Positions 10,084-20,810 of a stretch of DNA of 64,000 nt are shown piece by piece. The position numbers and the translations under genes were made by a program. The notes below the pieces were generated by a model. That model searched no databases. It saw only the letters and a program-made list of their open reading frames with translations, and was not told the DNA's origin. The first letter of the stretch is position 1. Each line of letters begins with the position of its first letter. The DNA is from Adiantum capillus-veneris (lineage: Eukaryota > Streptophyta > Polypodiopsida > Polypodiales > Pteridaceae): positions 89,996,342-90,060,341 of the forward strand of contig CM043953.1 of assembly GCA_014529385.2 (NCBI GenBank), written 5' to 3'.

Positions 10084-12186
10084 TTTGTGACCAATGGACT
10101 AGACAAGACATAAAGAAGAAAAATAATTAATATGTGTTTGATACCACTTTGGAGTATATCAAAGTACTTACAAACTGCTGCTCATAAATCCAAAATATCT
10201 TAGCTGATGTGAGTAGGTACAGAGCTTAATGAAAAATCATGTCAACAAAAATTTCATTCAATGTAAGTAGGAGCCAAGATGGGAGAAGTGTTTGATTTCA
10301 TAGCGTATAGGACAATGCAGACAAACAAAATATGAAAAGAGTAGTGATGTATTTGATAGACATACCTGGAGGGTATGTTGCAATTGAAAACGTATGTACC
10401 TGTGTGTGCGTGTAGAGAGAGTTGTGTTGTCTCTTTGAATGGTATTAGTGAACACATCAAGGGGCACAATCTTGTATGAGAGATTTAGTATACTCAACCA
10501 AGTAGATTTGATTGATAACAAGCAAGGAAGGTATCATAGAATCTGACAGAACATGGCTAATATATTATCACTCAAGCTTTTAAAATAATTTTGCAAAATA
10601 AAACAACGAGATGACTCATCTGACTGCCTCACATTATGGTCTGCATCGGTTGTTGTGAATCTTGAATGATAAATAAGTTAGAAAAATGAAAATCATTATC
10701 AAAATCATTTGGTTAAGTTCAGTCAAGATAGAGACTGGTATTTTTGTAAAGTTGTGGTAAACCTAATAAAGATAATGGTGTTGTCCATAGTGCTACTGTA
10801 ATTAACAACTAGTAAAAGATAACAATGATCCATTTGAAGAGGAAAAACTCAAGAAATCTTCAAAATTTTATAAGTGCAATAAGTTTTAAGCCCCACAAAT
10901 GAGTTCATGACATTTGAAAACCTCGGTAGATGGAAGGAGGCCCAAAAAGATCATGTAGTATATCATAGCAATAATTATATGAATTTGCAAAAAGTGGTTA
11001 TCACAAACCACCCTTACAATAGGAGCGTGTGCAGATATGGTCATACACAATTTTTAACTTATTGCAATTAAAATTAGTAACCAAGTTCAAATACAATGCT
11101 GACGAGAGTTGTAAAAATGGGTGAAGGATTCAGGAAGATCATGCTACTTACTCATTGGGGAAAAAAAACATGGAAATCATGCCATAAGAAGTCACAAATC
11201 ATAACTAATTAAATGACTATGTAAAAAGACCAATAAGATCCTGCTAGAATTGCTACATAGACTATCAAAGAGAGTGGTTCAATTATTTGCTTTTATCAAT
11301 ACACATTAATACTGCCTAACTTGGAAGTCTTGCTTAAGGTTTGTAGGTCTCTAACTGGCTATTAGTAAGAACTTAACTGTTGCGGACTACAACCTGCTTT
11401 TGGCAACAACCGTTGACTTTATAGGCCATACATCAATAAAAACTAAAATATTGGATCCACTATTCCAAGAGTTTTGAAAGAACATTTTAGGAATTTTATT
11501 TTAATTTTAATTTTTATTTATGGGTACCCTTGCCCTTAAAATTATAAAAGTTTAACATATTTAGAAATTTAATTCAATGTATTGCAAGGCAGATTTCACT
11601 TTATGTTTAAAGGAAAACGTGCAAGAGACATAAAACTGAGCTATTAGTAATGTACAAGGAAGGTTCGCATCATCTTGGCAGAAAGCTTTTTAAAATTTAG
11701 ATTTGTCAATTTCAAACTGGGGTTTACAAGAAGAAAAACCAGTAAATACAATAGTCACAAGAGCAAGGAGGTTCCCAACAACCAGATCTTCTAGGCAACT
11801 TGGGTAGCCTAGTAATTGACAATGATTATAAATGGTATGCCGGGAAGAAAAGTTACATAATGTCAAACGTCTTAGAGGTGTCATGTTCATGGCTAGTAGC
11901 TTGAGTGCAAGCAAGGTTAGTATTCATCATGCTAAGCTTGGGAACTATTACGATATCGGAGATTGTAGGACAACGATCACTTGAGGGGTGCACCCTTACG
12001 AAACTATTCATATAACGTGCGTTCAAGGGGTATTAAAAAAAACCCTTTACTCACATGCTTAAGGTAATAAAATAACCCCTTTAATAAAATGATTATAAGG
12101 TTACTTGGGAGGTTTAAATGCTAATTCAAAATTACAATGACGAGCGTGAGGGGATAAAATGGCTTGATACATTAAAGTATCATGCC
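10084..12186. other. No gene seen; AT-rich
   Basis: No convincing coding frame on either strand. The longest open frames (for example about 10254-10521 minus) have no recognisable motif and unlike composition. Short A-runs and AT-rich tracts only. The right end of the CACTA element may lie here but is not visible. Confidence 0.45.
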
Positions 12187-12468
12187 GTGTGGCGGAGGTC
12201 AATGCTCAAAAGGTTTTCGAGTGAGTAGCTTCATGGAGATCTTGAAATCAGGAAATACATCGCCAATCTCAGCAAAAATGATTGCCATGATGATGATGAT
12301 GAGATGAAAGATGACGAGTTTAAAGATGATGAAGCCAATGGATCCATAAATGACAATTCAATTTCTCTCTTTATTGATTTAGGAGCCATGGGTTTAGATT
12401 TAGATCCAACTACTTGTAGAGATCTTTTTGAAGATGATTATAAACATTTTGTATATGATATTCTATGA
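12187..12468 (+). pseudogene. Small acidic coding remnant
   Basis: After a TAG at 12226 the frame is open for 79 codons to TGA 12466-12468. The peptide is very acidic (DDDDEMKDDEFKDDEANG) and ends in LGAMGLDLDPTTCRDLFEDD, which looks like a true C-terminus rather than chance. It lacks an upstream start within the open part. It might be the last exon of a transposase (hAT-like C-termini can be acidic), but I cannot confirm that. Confidence 0.3.
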
Positions 12469-12497
12469 GATTTTTTTGTCATGTTGCCCATTCATTG

Positions 12498-12516
12498 CTC
12501 TCTCTCTCTCTCTATA

Positions 12517-12556
<40 letters not shown>
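12498..12556. repeat. (CT)n-(TA)n microsatellite
   Basis: A run of CT units (12498-12514) is followed after a short spacer by an uninterrupted TA run to about 12556. Confidence 0.95.
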
Positions 12557-12559
<3 letters not shown>

Positions 12560-12560
<1 letters not shown>

Positions 12561-12997
12561 CAACCATGATAATTTGACACCCCAACTGCATTTCGACATT
12601 GCCCCTAGTAAACTCTACTTAGTCAATCATTAGACACCAAGTCAACGAATTTAAGAGTCAATTCCAACTAACCTAGCCCTTGATCATCTATCACAATGAC
12701 TAGTTTATGATAGCAAAGTGTGGAGGTGCATGTTGAGGCTTTACATATCAAGGAGCATGCATAACTCTGAGATGGAGCTTCCACTTCGTATTTGCATGTT
12801 TATCCATCTACATAGCTATTGTTTCATGTTTTAATCTCAATAATCTTTCATTTTAAAAAAAAATTAAATAATGTTCTCTAAACTTTTCATAAATAAAGTA
12901 GAGGGAAGCACGAAAATTCATTGTAATATTTAAGATCCCCAATTTTTGGGTCTCATTGTATATTTCACGCATAGACCCCGGGGAGGGGTATCTCTCA
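12560..12997 (+). mobile_element. Gypsy-1: end of 5' LTR (start not defined)
   Basis: The LTR end is placed at CA 12996-12997 because a Met-type primer-binding site begins three bases later. An AATAAA-like signal lies at about 12890. The LTR start cannot be set: no second copy of this sequence is visible after the pol remains at 28.8 kb, so the 3' LTR has been lost or lies outside the window. The left limit given here is arbitrary. Confidence 0.5.
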
Positions 12998-12999
12998 CC

Positions 13000-13011
13000 T
13001 GGTATCAGAGC
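13000..13011 (+). other. Gypsy-1 primer-binding site (initiator Met tRNA)
   Basis: TGGTATCAGAGC is the standard plant retrotransposon primer-binding site complementary to the 3' end of initiator methionine tRNA. It follows an LTR-like CA end by two bases. It fixes the plus orientation of Gypsy-1. Confidence 0.85.
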
Positions 13012-13255
13012 CCATGCTTAAGGTTATGGGAATAGCCTAAAGCCTGATGCTAGTTGGGTTAGTTATGCATCATGCACGGATTCATGGATGTTGTTTGAGA
13101 AAAGATATTGTATTCATGATGCGTCTATAAGTGACATTGTTTGGTGGTACTTGTTTGACTTGTCTTCTTGAGTGGTAGTGTTTGGTTTGATTTATGGTTG
13201 AAGTGTTCAAACAATGGCGTTGTAATATCTTTGAATGTTTGTTTTGTAGTAACAA

Positions 13256-13663
13256 ATGGCTCCCAGAGTGACTTCTGAATACTTTAGCCAAGGGAATGAG
13301 GTTTTGGCCATAGTGTTCAACAATATGGTGACACGATTGTCCAAGGATGAACGGGAACTCTTTTACTTAGAAATCGGGACCAAACTCTTTGGCATGCCAG
13401 GAAGCACAACTTGTTGAAAGAGTGTGGATCGTAGTTACCTTACCCGTCACCAAGAACCTTTTCGTCAATTCTTCATCTATATTGACGATAGTCCAAGAGA
13501 TTAGTTTGCCAACCTCAGACTCCCTCAGCTTAGAATATGGCTAGGCCTAGAAGACATGTTATACTACTTGGAAATGCGTTCCCAAATGTTAAGGATTGTT
13601 GAAGTTGCTAAGAAGTTTGAAGCTCTTGCAAACCGTCATAGGAAGAGAAAAGCTAGAGGATAA
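13256..13663 (+). pseudogene. Gypsy-1 extra 5' block, segment 1: unrecognised protein
   Basis: A frame of 135 codons starts at ATG 13256 (MAPRVTSEYFSQGNEVLAIV) and ends at TAA 13661, interrupted only by a TGA after about 53 codons and a TAG after about 81. The peptide is hydrophilic, with RQFFIYIDDSPRD in the middle and a basic C-terminus (ANRHRRKRKARG) that could bind nucleic acid. It starts seven bases after a T-rich TTTGTAG, a good 3' splice acceptor. No family is recognised. It lies between PBS and gag, where ordinary chromoviruses have only leader. Ogre elements carry an extra ORF in this position, but I see no similarity that I can name. Confidence 0.45.
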
Positions 13664-13859
13664 TTACAGACCACGTTGTTGCGTGGGAGGTCTGAGAGAA
13701 TACCCTGTTATGAGAGTTAAAAGAATATTTAGAGAATTAGCTCCAAGACACCCATAATATTATAATGAAATCATAAAAATTAAATTTTGATAAAAGAAGC
13801 ATAGGCTCAGTTTTGGTTCACATGTGTACTAAGTTTTCTCTCTCATCGTCTTGTTTTAG

Positions 13860-14733
13860 ATGGATCTTCTTCATTGTCTTGCTGAACTCCCGAGCGATTT
13901 TGCACAAAGAATCTTTTTCAATTATGCGATTGGATTTAGTCTTCATTGGGGAATTGAAGTGGCTCGAGTTTCAAAGGGGACTAAAGATTACCTTATATCC
14001 AACACCTACATAGGATGGGAGTTATATGTTGAAGCTCAGCCCGAACATCGAACACAAGTGCCTGATAGATTCATGACCAACCCACAACTTTGGGTGAAGG
14101 AAAAGATCCAAGAAGGCGATGTAAAAATGCAAGGATATTTTCTTTACCTTAACTTATGCTCTCTTTTGGACATACCGAGTAGTGAACTCATACTTAGTAA
14201 GAAGGCCCTTGTGCTAAACCAAAGATACGGCTTTTGTGAGAAGGACATAATCAGAGTATGGAAGAAAGTCAAATGGTGGCAACCAATTCTATTATGTACC
14301 CCAGGATTGGTTCAATAGAGTCTATGGACCTATTATCAAATACAACCATCACAATGTTACCATTATCTTTGATGACTATGAGAAACCAAGGTGCATTAGT
14401 GACTTTGTCCGAGCACAACCAATAGCAGTAAACTCAAGCAGATACTTCTACAGAAATGATATAAACGAACGGCATGCTCATGTAAACTGCTATACTGGAT
14501 TATCACCCAAGGATGTATCACGGGGGAAAGAATGGTACGAAAAGAAAGACGTGACTCTTAGTGCACAAGTTGAAGTGATAAACTTTGACACCGGAGATGT
14601 GAAGAAATATAGGGGTAGAACCTTAGTTGTGGGAACCAAGAATTGGTTCATTGGACCCTTTCATATTTATGATATCTCCCTAGAAACACTATGTATCTTT
14701 TTGGTCTTCTCCGGTTATAAACATTTGATTTAG
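13860..14733 (+). pseudogene. Gypsy-1 extra 5' block, segment 2: unrecognised protein with one frameshift
   Basis: The frame opens at ATG 13860 directly after TCTTGTTTTAG, a strong splice-acceptor-like sequence, and runs 152 codons. At about 14280 the coding signal moves to another frame and continues for about 145 codons to TAG 14731. Together about 290 residues of Trp/Tyr-rich, soluble-looking protein (examples: NTYIGWELYVEAQPEHR, IIFDDYEKPRCISDFVRAQP, VVGTKNWFIGPFHIYD). No membrane segment or catalytic motif is recognised. The single frameshift in an otherwise long coding stretch suggests recent loss of function. Could be a captured host gene or an element-specific ORF. Confidence 0.5.
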
Positions 14734-14826
14734 ATATAACACATATTGTTTTGAGGATATAATAATCGAGTTTGAATCTTGGATTTATCATTCTAACTAA
14801 CTTGAGTGATGGGGTGTGTGTGTAGA

Positions 14827-15703
14827 TGATTGACTCAAGGGATATGGGCGGATATACTCTCTTACCTTATGGTGGAAGAGCATTTCCAAACTGGAGTGGA
14901 AGTACAAAGACTTGTCACTACCATGCATAATGAGGAAGAGAAGAAAAGGTTGATGTCTACGGATTTCATTGTACCAAATACCTTTTGAGCTTGGTATCAT
15001 TATGATACAGGGAACCCCGAGTTTAGACCAACTCAGCATAAACCCTCGCCTGTTGGGAGCATCAAGTGGATACAATCTAAGTTGGGAATGAAGATTGTAG
15101 CCACTAATCAAATATTGTACATAAATGCTTATGAACTTACCCTAAGACCGACAAAGGAAACATGGATGGCCAGAAATATACTTCCTTTAGTAATTACTAT
15201 AGGGATTTGACATTGTTATGTTTAATGTATGGGGACTACAGTGCAAAAACAATGACCGACTTTCCTATAGTCCAGTACCTTGGGAGTTATTCTTTGACTT
15301 ATTTAGAAAGTCACTAATCTACAATCCTTGCAATGTAAAAATTTTATACAATGCCTACAACAGACTTTAGTGCCTTGCAGACTGTGCAAATATTCACAGC
15401 TCAGTAGGATGGGACACACCGGATGTGTTTCCAAAGGAGTCTGCTTTCTTTGATGACTACTTCGAGTACAGGAAGGCGATTATCAATATCAAAATGGGAG
15501 TACATGTAACAAAAAAATCTCTTACTCAAGAATGGTATGACTCACACGCCAACGAAGAAATGTTCCAGCCAAAGATCGTAAAGGATTATTGGAGTCAACC
15601 ATCAGACATACTCAAGGAATGGGACAACTATACTCAATTGGTGGAAGGATGTCACAATGGATATTACCGAGCGCATTATGTTAGAGCCACTAAGATTTAT
15701 TAG
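14827..15703 (+). pseudogene. Gypsy-1 extra 5' block, segment 3: unrecognised, several breaks
   Basis: Coding-like sequence resumes after GTGTGTGTAG (acceptor-like, ends 14825), in three pieces with stops: about 14827-14980, 14985-15215 (EFRPTQHKPSPVGSIKWIQS) and 15290-15703. The last has 92 codons from its first ATG (FFDDYFEYRKAIINIKMGVH, KDYWSQPSDILKEWDNYTQ) and ends at TAG. Composition (Trp/Tyr/Lys rich) is like segment 2, so the pieces may be exons or fragments of one protein. The function is unknown. It ends about 200 bases before the gag start. Confidence 0.4.
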
Positions 15704-15901
15704 AAACTTTGAGACACCTTGTAGACTTTTGGAAGCCCAATGTTTTGTGATATAGGAATTGGATTAATTTATTCATTATTCCTTCTCCTATTTTCTTCTC
15801 ATCTTATTTTTTAATATCTATTCTATTTTATTTGAGGACTTCGAATGGGATAGAATATTTGACTAAGTGTGACCTTGGTTGATATGGTGCAGTAAGTTAC
15901 C

Positions 15902-16354
15902 ATGCCTCCTAGAGGAAATGTGAGTGCTGCTAACACAAATGTACCTATTGTTCCTCAACATACTATCATTGATAGAGACATCGATGCTATTCTTCGCAAG
16001 TCTCAACCTGGGAATTTTAGCGGAGAAGGCAAAGATGTAGGCAAAGTTCTTGAAGATTGGATTGAGAGCATGGATGACTACTTTGACTTGGTTCATTCGT
16101 ACGCAGTGAACAAATCTATCATCGCTAAGTTCAAACTAGAGAAAACAGCCAAGCGTTGGTGGAGAGACCATTGCACGGAAAACAATGTTGATCTTAATTC
16201 TACAACCTGGGATTATGTTAAGATCCAACTTAAGAAGAACTATAAAAACAAGGTCTATGATTCAGACATTATGAATGAGTTTCTTGATTGTACTCAAGGT
16301 ACCAGAGATTTGGAATCATACTACCAACATTTCTTAACCCTTGTCAAGTATGCT
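15902..16354 (+). pseudogene. gag: Gypsy-1 gag, 5' part (interrupted by Gypsy-2)
   Basis: Starts at ATG 15902 (MPPRGNVSAANTN). The central part is a Retrotrans_gag domain (VLEDWIESMDDYF, AKRWWRDHC, WDYVKIQLKKNYK, ESYYQHFLTLVKYA), the capsid-like region that assembles the particle. The frame is open up to the insertion site of Gypsy-2 at 16354/16355 and continues in phase at 25291 after removal of the insert and one copy of the 5-bp duplication. Note GGTGCAG ten bases before the ATG, another acceptor-like site. Confidence 0.85.
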
Positions 16355-16604
16355 TGTGCGCTCCTTGCCGCACTGTCGAAGCAAGGGACTTGCCAATACA
16401 CCGTGTGCGAGCCGCAGACGGCTCCAAGCACACAACAAGCCTAAACTAGCAAGCTCAAGAGAGCAAAGGGTGTGTCACTCACCGCTCTACGCTCGCCTTC
16501 GTGGTGGATTCCTCGCCGCGATGAAGAAGAAGCTGCAGTCGTGCCGCGCTCAACCGCTTCGCCGCCGTCGTGCCTTCGTAATGCTCGATCGCACACACAC
16601 TCTC

Positions 16605-16639
<35 letters not shown>

Positions 16640-16935
16640 AGGAGGTGAAGAAGAAGAAGATGGAGATAGAGCAAGAGCACTCTTCTATTGCACAAATGAG
16701 AGAATGAGTAAAAATTAGGTTTAGTTGGCTTTTATATGAGCTCACCCCATTCACACTTGGGCGCCCATGCTTAGCCAACTAATCCCTTGAATGTCCCAGT
16801 TAGAGTGCGCCTCTCATAGGCGATCACTCTTACCCTTTTCCTATTGGTCCGACAAGCCCGGTACCTGACTCTACCAAATACATAATACACGTCCGTCGTA
16901 GGTGATGGGGTGTCCGTGAGCCGTGAGGGTTAACA
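16355..16935 (-). repeat. Gypsy-2 3' LTR
   Basis: On the minus strand it begins TGTTAACC and ends GCGCACA. It carries a TATAAAA promoter box (plus 16730-16736) and a GA/CA microsatellite (about 16600-16640) downstream of it, in the presumed transcribed R region. Same length as the partner LTR at 24705. Confidence 0.95.
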
Positions 16936-16948
16936 TGCCCCCCTTCCT
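16936..16948 (-). other. Gypsy-2 polypurine tract
   Basis: The minus strand reads AGGAAGGGGGGCA directly before the 3' LTR start TGTTAACC. This is the plus-strand primer of reverse transcription. A very similar tract recurs at 18541-18556. Confidence 0.9.
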
Positions 16949-18540
16949 GATGTAGATTCCGTCCTCGGAAGCTATTGAGTTGAAGCTGGTTCGTCGAGGT
17001 GGAAAAGCATTTGAGATGAATGTCCTTAGCCTTCTTCAGTCACTGCAAAATCAAACAACATTGGCACAGTAATTGCATTCTCTGAAAAGCATATGCAGTT
17101 TTAGGTAGACACATTGATTGGTAAAAGAATTTCAAACAATTTGTTAGCAATGAACATTAAATTGCAATGTAATCAAATGCATAAACAGATGTAAAGGTAG
17201 AAAATGAAACAAGTCTGGGGTCGCTAATTTGACAGTCGAAAGGCACTAGAGATCGAATATTAATACCATGGGTAAGCTTCTTAATTTTCTGTGGTCAATT
17301 AAGTTGTTTAATCGCGAGAGCCAAGTATTCATGTTCGAGGGCTGACTAGAGGCTATACCTAGAAAACCTTGTAGTTAAGCTACCATAAAAGGAATTTCTC
17401 ATGAAATCATCACCTGACTGATTACCTTTCCTTTGACCCCCCAAAGTCTTTTCACATTGATTCAATTATGATGTGTGTGCTTATTTTGTATGCCTTGGGT
17501 TTTTTGCTTTTCAAGGAAAAGTGCCCACATTGGGAACCTCTAGGGCTCTAGTACCATAGGCGATACATGTGAGTGAAGTACCAATTTAAGCAGGGATTTC
17601 TCTTCCAGCTTAAAATTTTACATTGTGGCACTTTGATTTTTTGTTTGTTCATTTTCAGCATTTTAATTTTGTAACTTTGGGGGGTCATATAACACTGTTA
17701 CCCTCCCCAGGCTCATCACATTAGTAAACTCCCTTTATAATACTTAAGCTAAAGGTCAATAGGGTTAAGCCCACTAGAAAGCCCTAGTACATTTCATACA
17801 ATGCTGCCTAAATCGGATTAAGAACCTAAGTAACCATTGCTTATTAGGAAGGCATTCCCCATGGTATTAAGAGAAGATTTCTAATATCTAGCTTGGTCAA
17901 ACTAGCTTAGTCGGACTGCTTGAATTTTTAACCTAGACAAGTGATTATGACAAAACATTACATTGAATTAAATTTTTGATAGTAAGCAAATGCGCTGAAT
18001 ATTATGCTACCAATCACAATCAAAGCAGACAAATATGGATGCAAAAAGATAAGGGCAATGCTAATGGACAAGAAACACCTGTTTGTGTTGATGGTCGCGC
18101 TTGATTTGAAGTGTGAACGAGAGAAAGGTTCCATGAAGGTCCAAATCCTATCAATAGCAACACGCTCCTGTATACACTAGGAAACAAAAGGAATACCTCC
18201 AGGAGGCACATTAGTGGGAAAAGAGAACTTCGCTAATCTCTCAACTTTAAAACAGAAACACTCCTATCGTACTAATCTTACCTACCCTCCATCACTCAAG
18301 TGATGAGGATCAAAGGTGTTTTATGGCATAGGTTTCTGTTTCACTGTACCAGATGTGACATGTGTAGGTCTGAGTCAATGTTTTGACTTTTAATGTGCAT
18401 ACTCGTTTGCTAATTGCTCTTGCTCTTTTTTTTTTTTTTTGTGAGTATAAAGCTTTATATGTACATTCCCTAAGATTGGTGATTGAGAGGTCAGGGAAAA
18501 AGGTTGAGAGGGAAACAAATGAATGATGACTGTCAGCAAA
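16949..18540 (-). other. Gypsy-2 3' non-coding region
   Basis: No coding frame is convincing. The stretch at about 17460-17620 is clearly homologous to the Gypsy-4 3' region at about 54630-54770. A run of 15 T lies at 18426-18440. Gypsy-4 has an additional small ORF (53633-54055) in the matching interval that is absent here. One copy of a GCTGCCTAAATCGG motif like the 9.8-kb repeats lies at about 17808-17822. Confidence 0.7.
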
Positions 18541-18556
18541 CACTCCCCCCTTCCTT
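18541..18556 (-). other. Gypsy-2 second, internal polypurine tract
   Basis: The minus strand reads AAGGAAGGGGGGAGTG just after the end of the PR-fusion ORF, about 1.6 kb before the 3' LTR. The same tract follows the homologous ORF in Gypsy-4 (53357-53372). Retention in two diverged copies suggests a role, perhaps a second plus-strand priming site. Confidence 0.65.
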
Positions 18557-18563
18557 GGGTAGA

Positions 18564-20753
18564 TCATACCGTTTGAAATGAGCTTGTCACCCTTTGAAAC
18601 CAATTGTTCCAGTTGGTAATAGGTGAGGATTTTTGCCAGTAGTTTTCTATTACCCTAGGTGCCTCGTCAAGCTGCAAGGGTGGTAAGGTACTCTCCCAGG
18701 ATCGAACTTGAAGTGGTTCATCAGGTGATTCTTGAACACTGGGAGGTATGGATTCTTTTGTAGCTTCATGGAGGTCCACTACTATAGATGGAGGCTGTGT
18801 AGAAGCTTTTACCTCTATGGATGTATTACATGAGGAGCTAGAAGCTTCATGGGACTCCCCCCTTCCTGAGCTAGGTGGAACAAATCGTTCTTTCTTTGGT
18901 ACCCAAACTAGCTCGGGAGCGGGTGTGTAGCATTCTGTGATTTTTTTCTTTCCACGATCATTGATTCGTTTTGGAGCTACGGGATTGGGCTCACTTGGGT
19001 CAGGTGATAGGTAAGAGCACAATCTACGTTTTGGCACCCAGATTTGATCATTTCCTTGATAGTAGCCTTGGGCTTCCAATAGTCGTTTAGGGATCCATCG
19101 CAACATTTTCTTACTTTTCTTGGAGCGAGTGGTACGTTTCTTACAAGGCTTCTGTTTTTTAGCACTAGCTATGGTCACTAAAGAAGCTTTAGGGACCCAC
19201 TTGTATGTTTTCTTCGTGACATTAGGATGAGTCTTGTCGGAAGCGATATGCATTGCTTGTAGCATATTTAAGGGTACAGGCATTTCATCCCCCTCAGGTG
19301 TTACCCAGGTCGTTCCCCTATTTCCCCAAGTGTCTATGGTTGCTGCTAGATGGACCCAATCCACATTGTCCGACTCAGTCATCCCAGGTAGGATATCCAT
19401 ATAAGGAGAATCTTGGCCAATGTCTGTATCCTTCTTACAAGTGTAACAATATTGTAGTGGGGCCGAGTGAACTGTGGTGTCAAAGCGATGATCAATAATG
19501 GTTTTACTCCCTAAGGGGTGTACCTTACCAGTCACCAAATCCACTCTAAGGACAGAGTCTTGGAATTGCAAATAGACATGATTTTTAGACCAATCATGAA
19601 CCATTTGTGCTTCCCTCATGAATGGTCGTCCTAAAATCATTTCATATGACATAAGGTGTTTAGAGAAATCCATTACAATGAACGTATGTCGTACCTTGTG
19701 TCCTAGAACTTTGATTTTAAGATCCTTGAGCATCCCCATAGGTTTGGCTATGGTACCATTTGCCATCTTTACCACAATGTTAGTAACACTGAGGCGGGGT
19801 TTTCCCATGGATTCCCAACAATCTTTTGTAACGATGCTAACTCCCGCACCACCATCAAGAATTCCCTTTATAGTTAATCCCGTGGTGGTGATGGGTAGGG
19901 TCGCATTAGACTCGTCGCCTTCAAAATACTCCCCTAATTCGTTAATGGGTACCTCGATTACGGACTCGTGTCCATCTAAGTCAAGTGATTGCACATGATT
20001 TTCCTCATCAATCATAATCGAGTCAGGCCTATTTGGTTGCGCAAACTGCGGTAATCCCGTTCGTAGCTCTCCGTTAAGGAATGCTCGAAGTGCAAGGAAT
20101 AACTCAGGATCTCCATACAGCTTTGCTATGATCGTGGTTCGGACCTCAGAAGACATGAAGTCCACTAGTTTGGCAACATTCATTGGCGTTTTGCAGGGTG
20201 TAGGTCCTTGACTAGGAACTGGTGAGGATGGAATCTCATATTCCTCAATGGGATCAGATATTCCTTCGTTAAACATCCTTTCCAACAAGAAGGGTGTATG
20301 CTCACTTTCTGATGTCCCGTCCTCACTCCCTTCTTGGATGATACTAGATATGGCTAACGGTCTATGGTTCATGTGGGGTGGATGAACTTGCGTGGGAAAC
20401 ACTGTGTCATGAATTTTGACATGCATGGGTTCTGGTTCTAGTTTCCTTTGAGTCTCCTCCACTAAACCTCTTAGATGTTTCACCTGCTCAATCTCGTCTA
20501 CTGGGTTTGGGTACGTCCCGATCTTCTTTTTACGATTCTTCCCTTTTTGCCCCTGCGGTTTATCTTGGGAGTCTTGGATTGGATTTGGAAACACTTGTGG
20601 TGTTTTCAGAGGCTCTTTATGGTTTTCTCTTATTCGGTTTTCATTTGGTTCCATGTTACGGTTTTCTTTGTCGGTCTTTCCCTTTGTGGTATCGGTTCTA
20701 GTCTCCATTGTCTCGATTGAATCTGAATCATCCTCGAGGTCATTCATATACAC
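18564..20753 (-). CDS. Gypsy-2 protease fused in frame to W-[VI]-P-K repeat domain (729 aa)
   Basis: A single uninterrupted frame of 729 codons. Residues about 1-190 are a charged, Pro/Lys/Glu-rich linker. At about 190-230 is KLVDFMSSEVRTTIIAKLYG, conserved in Gypsy-4. A retropepsin domain follows at about 290-410: active site ILDGGAGVSIV (D-G-G in place of the common D-S/T-G), then MILGRPFM and a DW segment. It cuts the Gag polyprotein. From about residue 505 the ORF passes straight into a C-terminal domain with four W-[VI]-P-K motifs (YKWVPK, RWIPK, IWVPK, VWVPK). In Gypsy-4 about 4.2 kb encoding RT, RNase H, IN and a second protease lies between these parts. The junction is at about plus 19238-19245, in the reading IASDKTHPN. 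The intact frame in an element that moved recently suggests the fusion protein is made. Confidence 0.85.
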   Translation of the reverse strand: MYMNDLEDDSDSIETMETRTDTTKGKTDKENRNMEPNENRIRENHKEPLKTPQVFPNPIQDSQDKPQGQKGKNRKKKIGTYPNPVDEIEQVKHLRGLVEETQRKLEPEPMHVKIHDTVFPTQVHPPHMNHRPLAISSIIQEGSEDGTSESEHTPFLLERMFNEGISDPIEEYEIPSSPVPSQGPTPCKTPMNVAKLVDFMSSEVRTTIIAKLYGDPELFLALRAFLNGELRTGLPQFAQPNRPDSIMIDEENHVQSLDLDGHESVIEVPINELGEYFEGDESNATLPITTTGLTIKGILDGGAGVSIVTKDCWESMGKPRLSVTNIVVKMANGTIAKPMGMLKDLKIKVLGHKVRHTFIVMDFSKHLMSYEMILGRPFMREAQMVHDWSKNHVYLQFQDSVLRVDLVTGKVHPLGSKTIIDHRFDTTVHSAPLQYCYTCKKDTDIGQDSPYMDILPGMTESDNVDWVHLAATIDTWGNRGTTWVTPEGDEMPVPLNMLQAMHIASDKTHPNVTKKTYKWVPKASLVTIASAKKQKPCKKRTTRSKKSKKMLRWIPKRLLEAQGYYQGNDQIWVPKRRLCSYLSPDPSEPNPVAPKRINDRGKKKITECYTPAPELVWVPKKERFVPPSSGRGESHEASSSSCNTSIEVKASTQPPSIVVDLHEATKESIPPSVQESPDEPLQVRSWESTLPPLQLDEAPRVIENYWQKSSPITNWNNWFQRVTSSFQTV

Positions 20754-20810
20754 GGGGTCATCTCCTGTTCCTATGTTTGTTTTGGAACTTGGCTTTGAAT
20801 TTCCCGTATT

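Noticed and set aside
10254-10521. Two overlapping minus-strand open frames
   Set aside because: No recognisable motif, composition like surrounding non-coding DNA, no splice or start context.
16341-16718. Open frame starting in Gypsy-1 gag and running through the Gypsy-2 LTR
   Set aside because: Spans the insertion junction; an LTR translation, repeated identically at 24655-25068.
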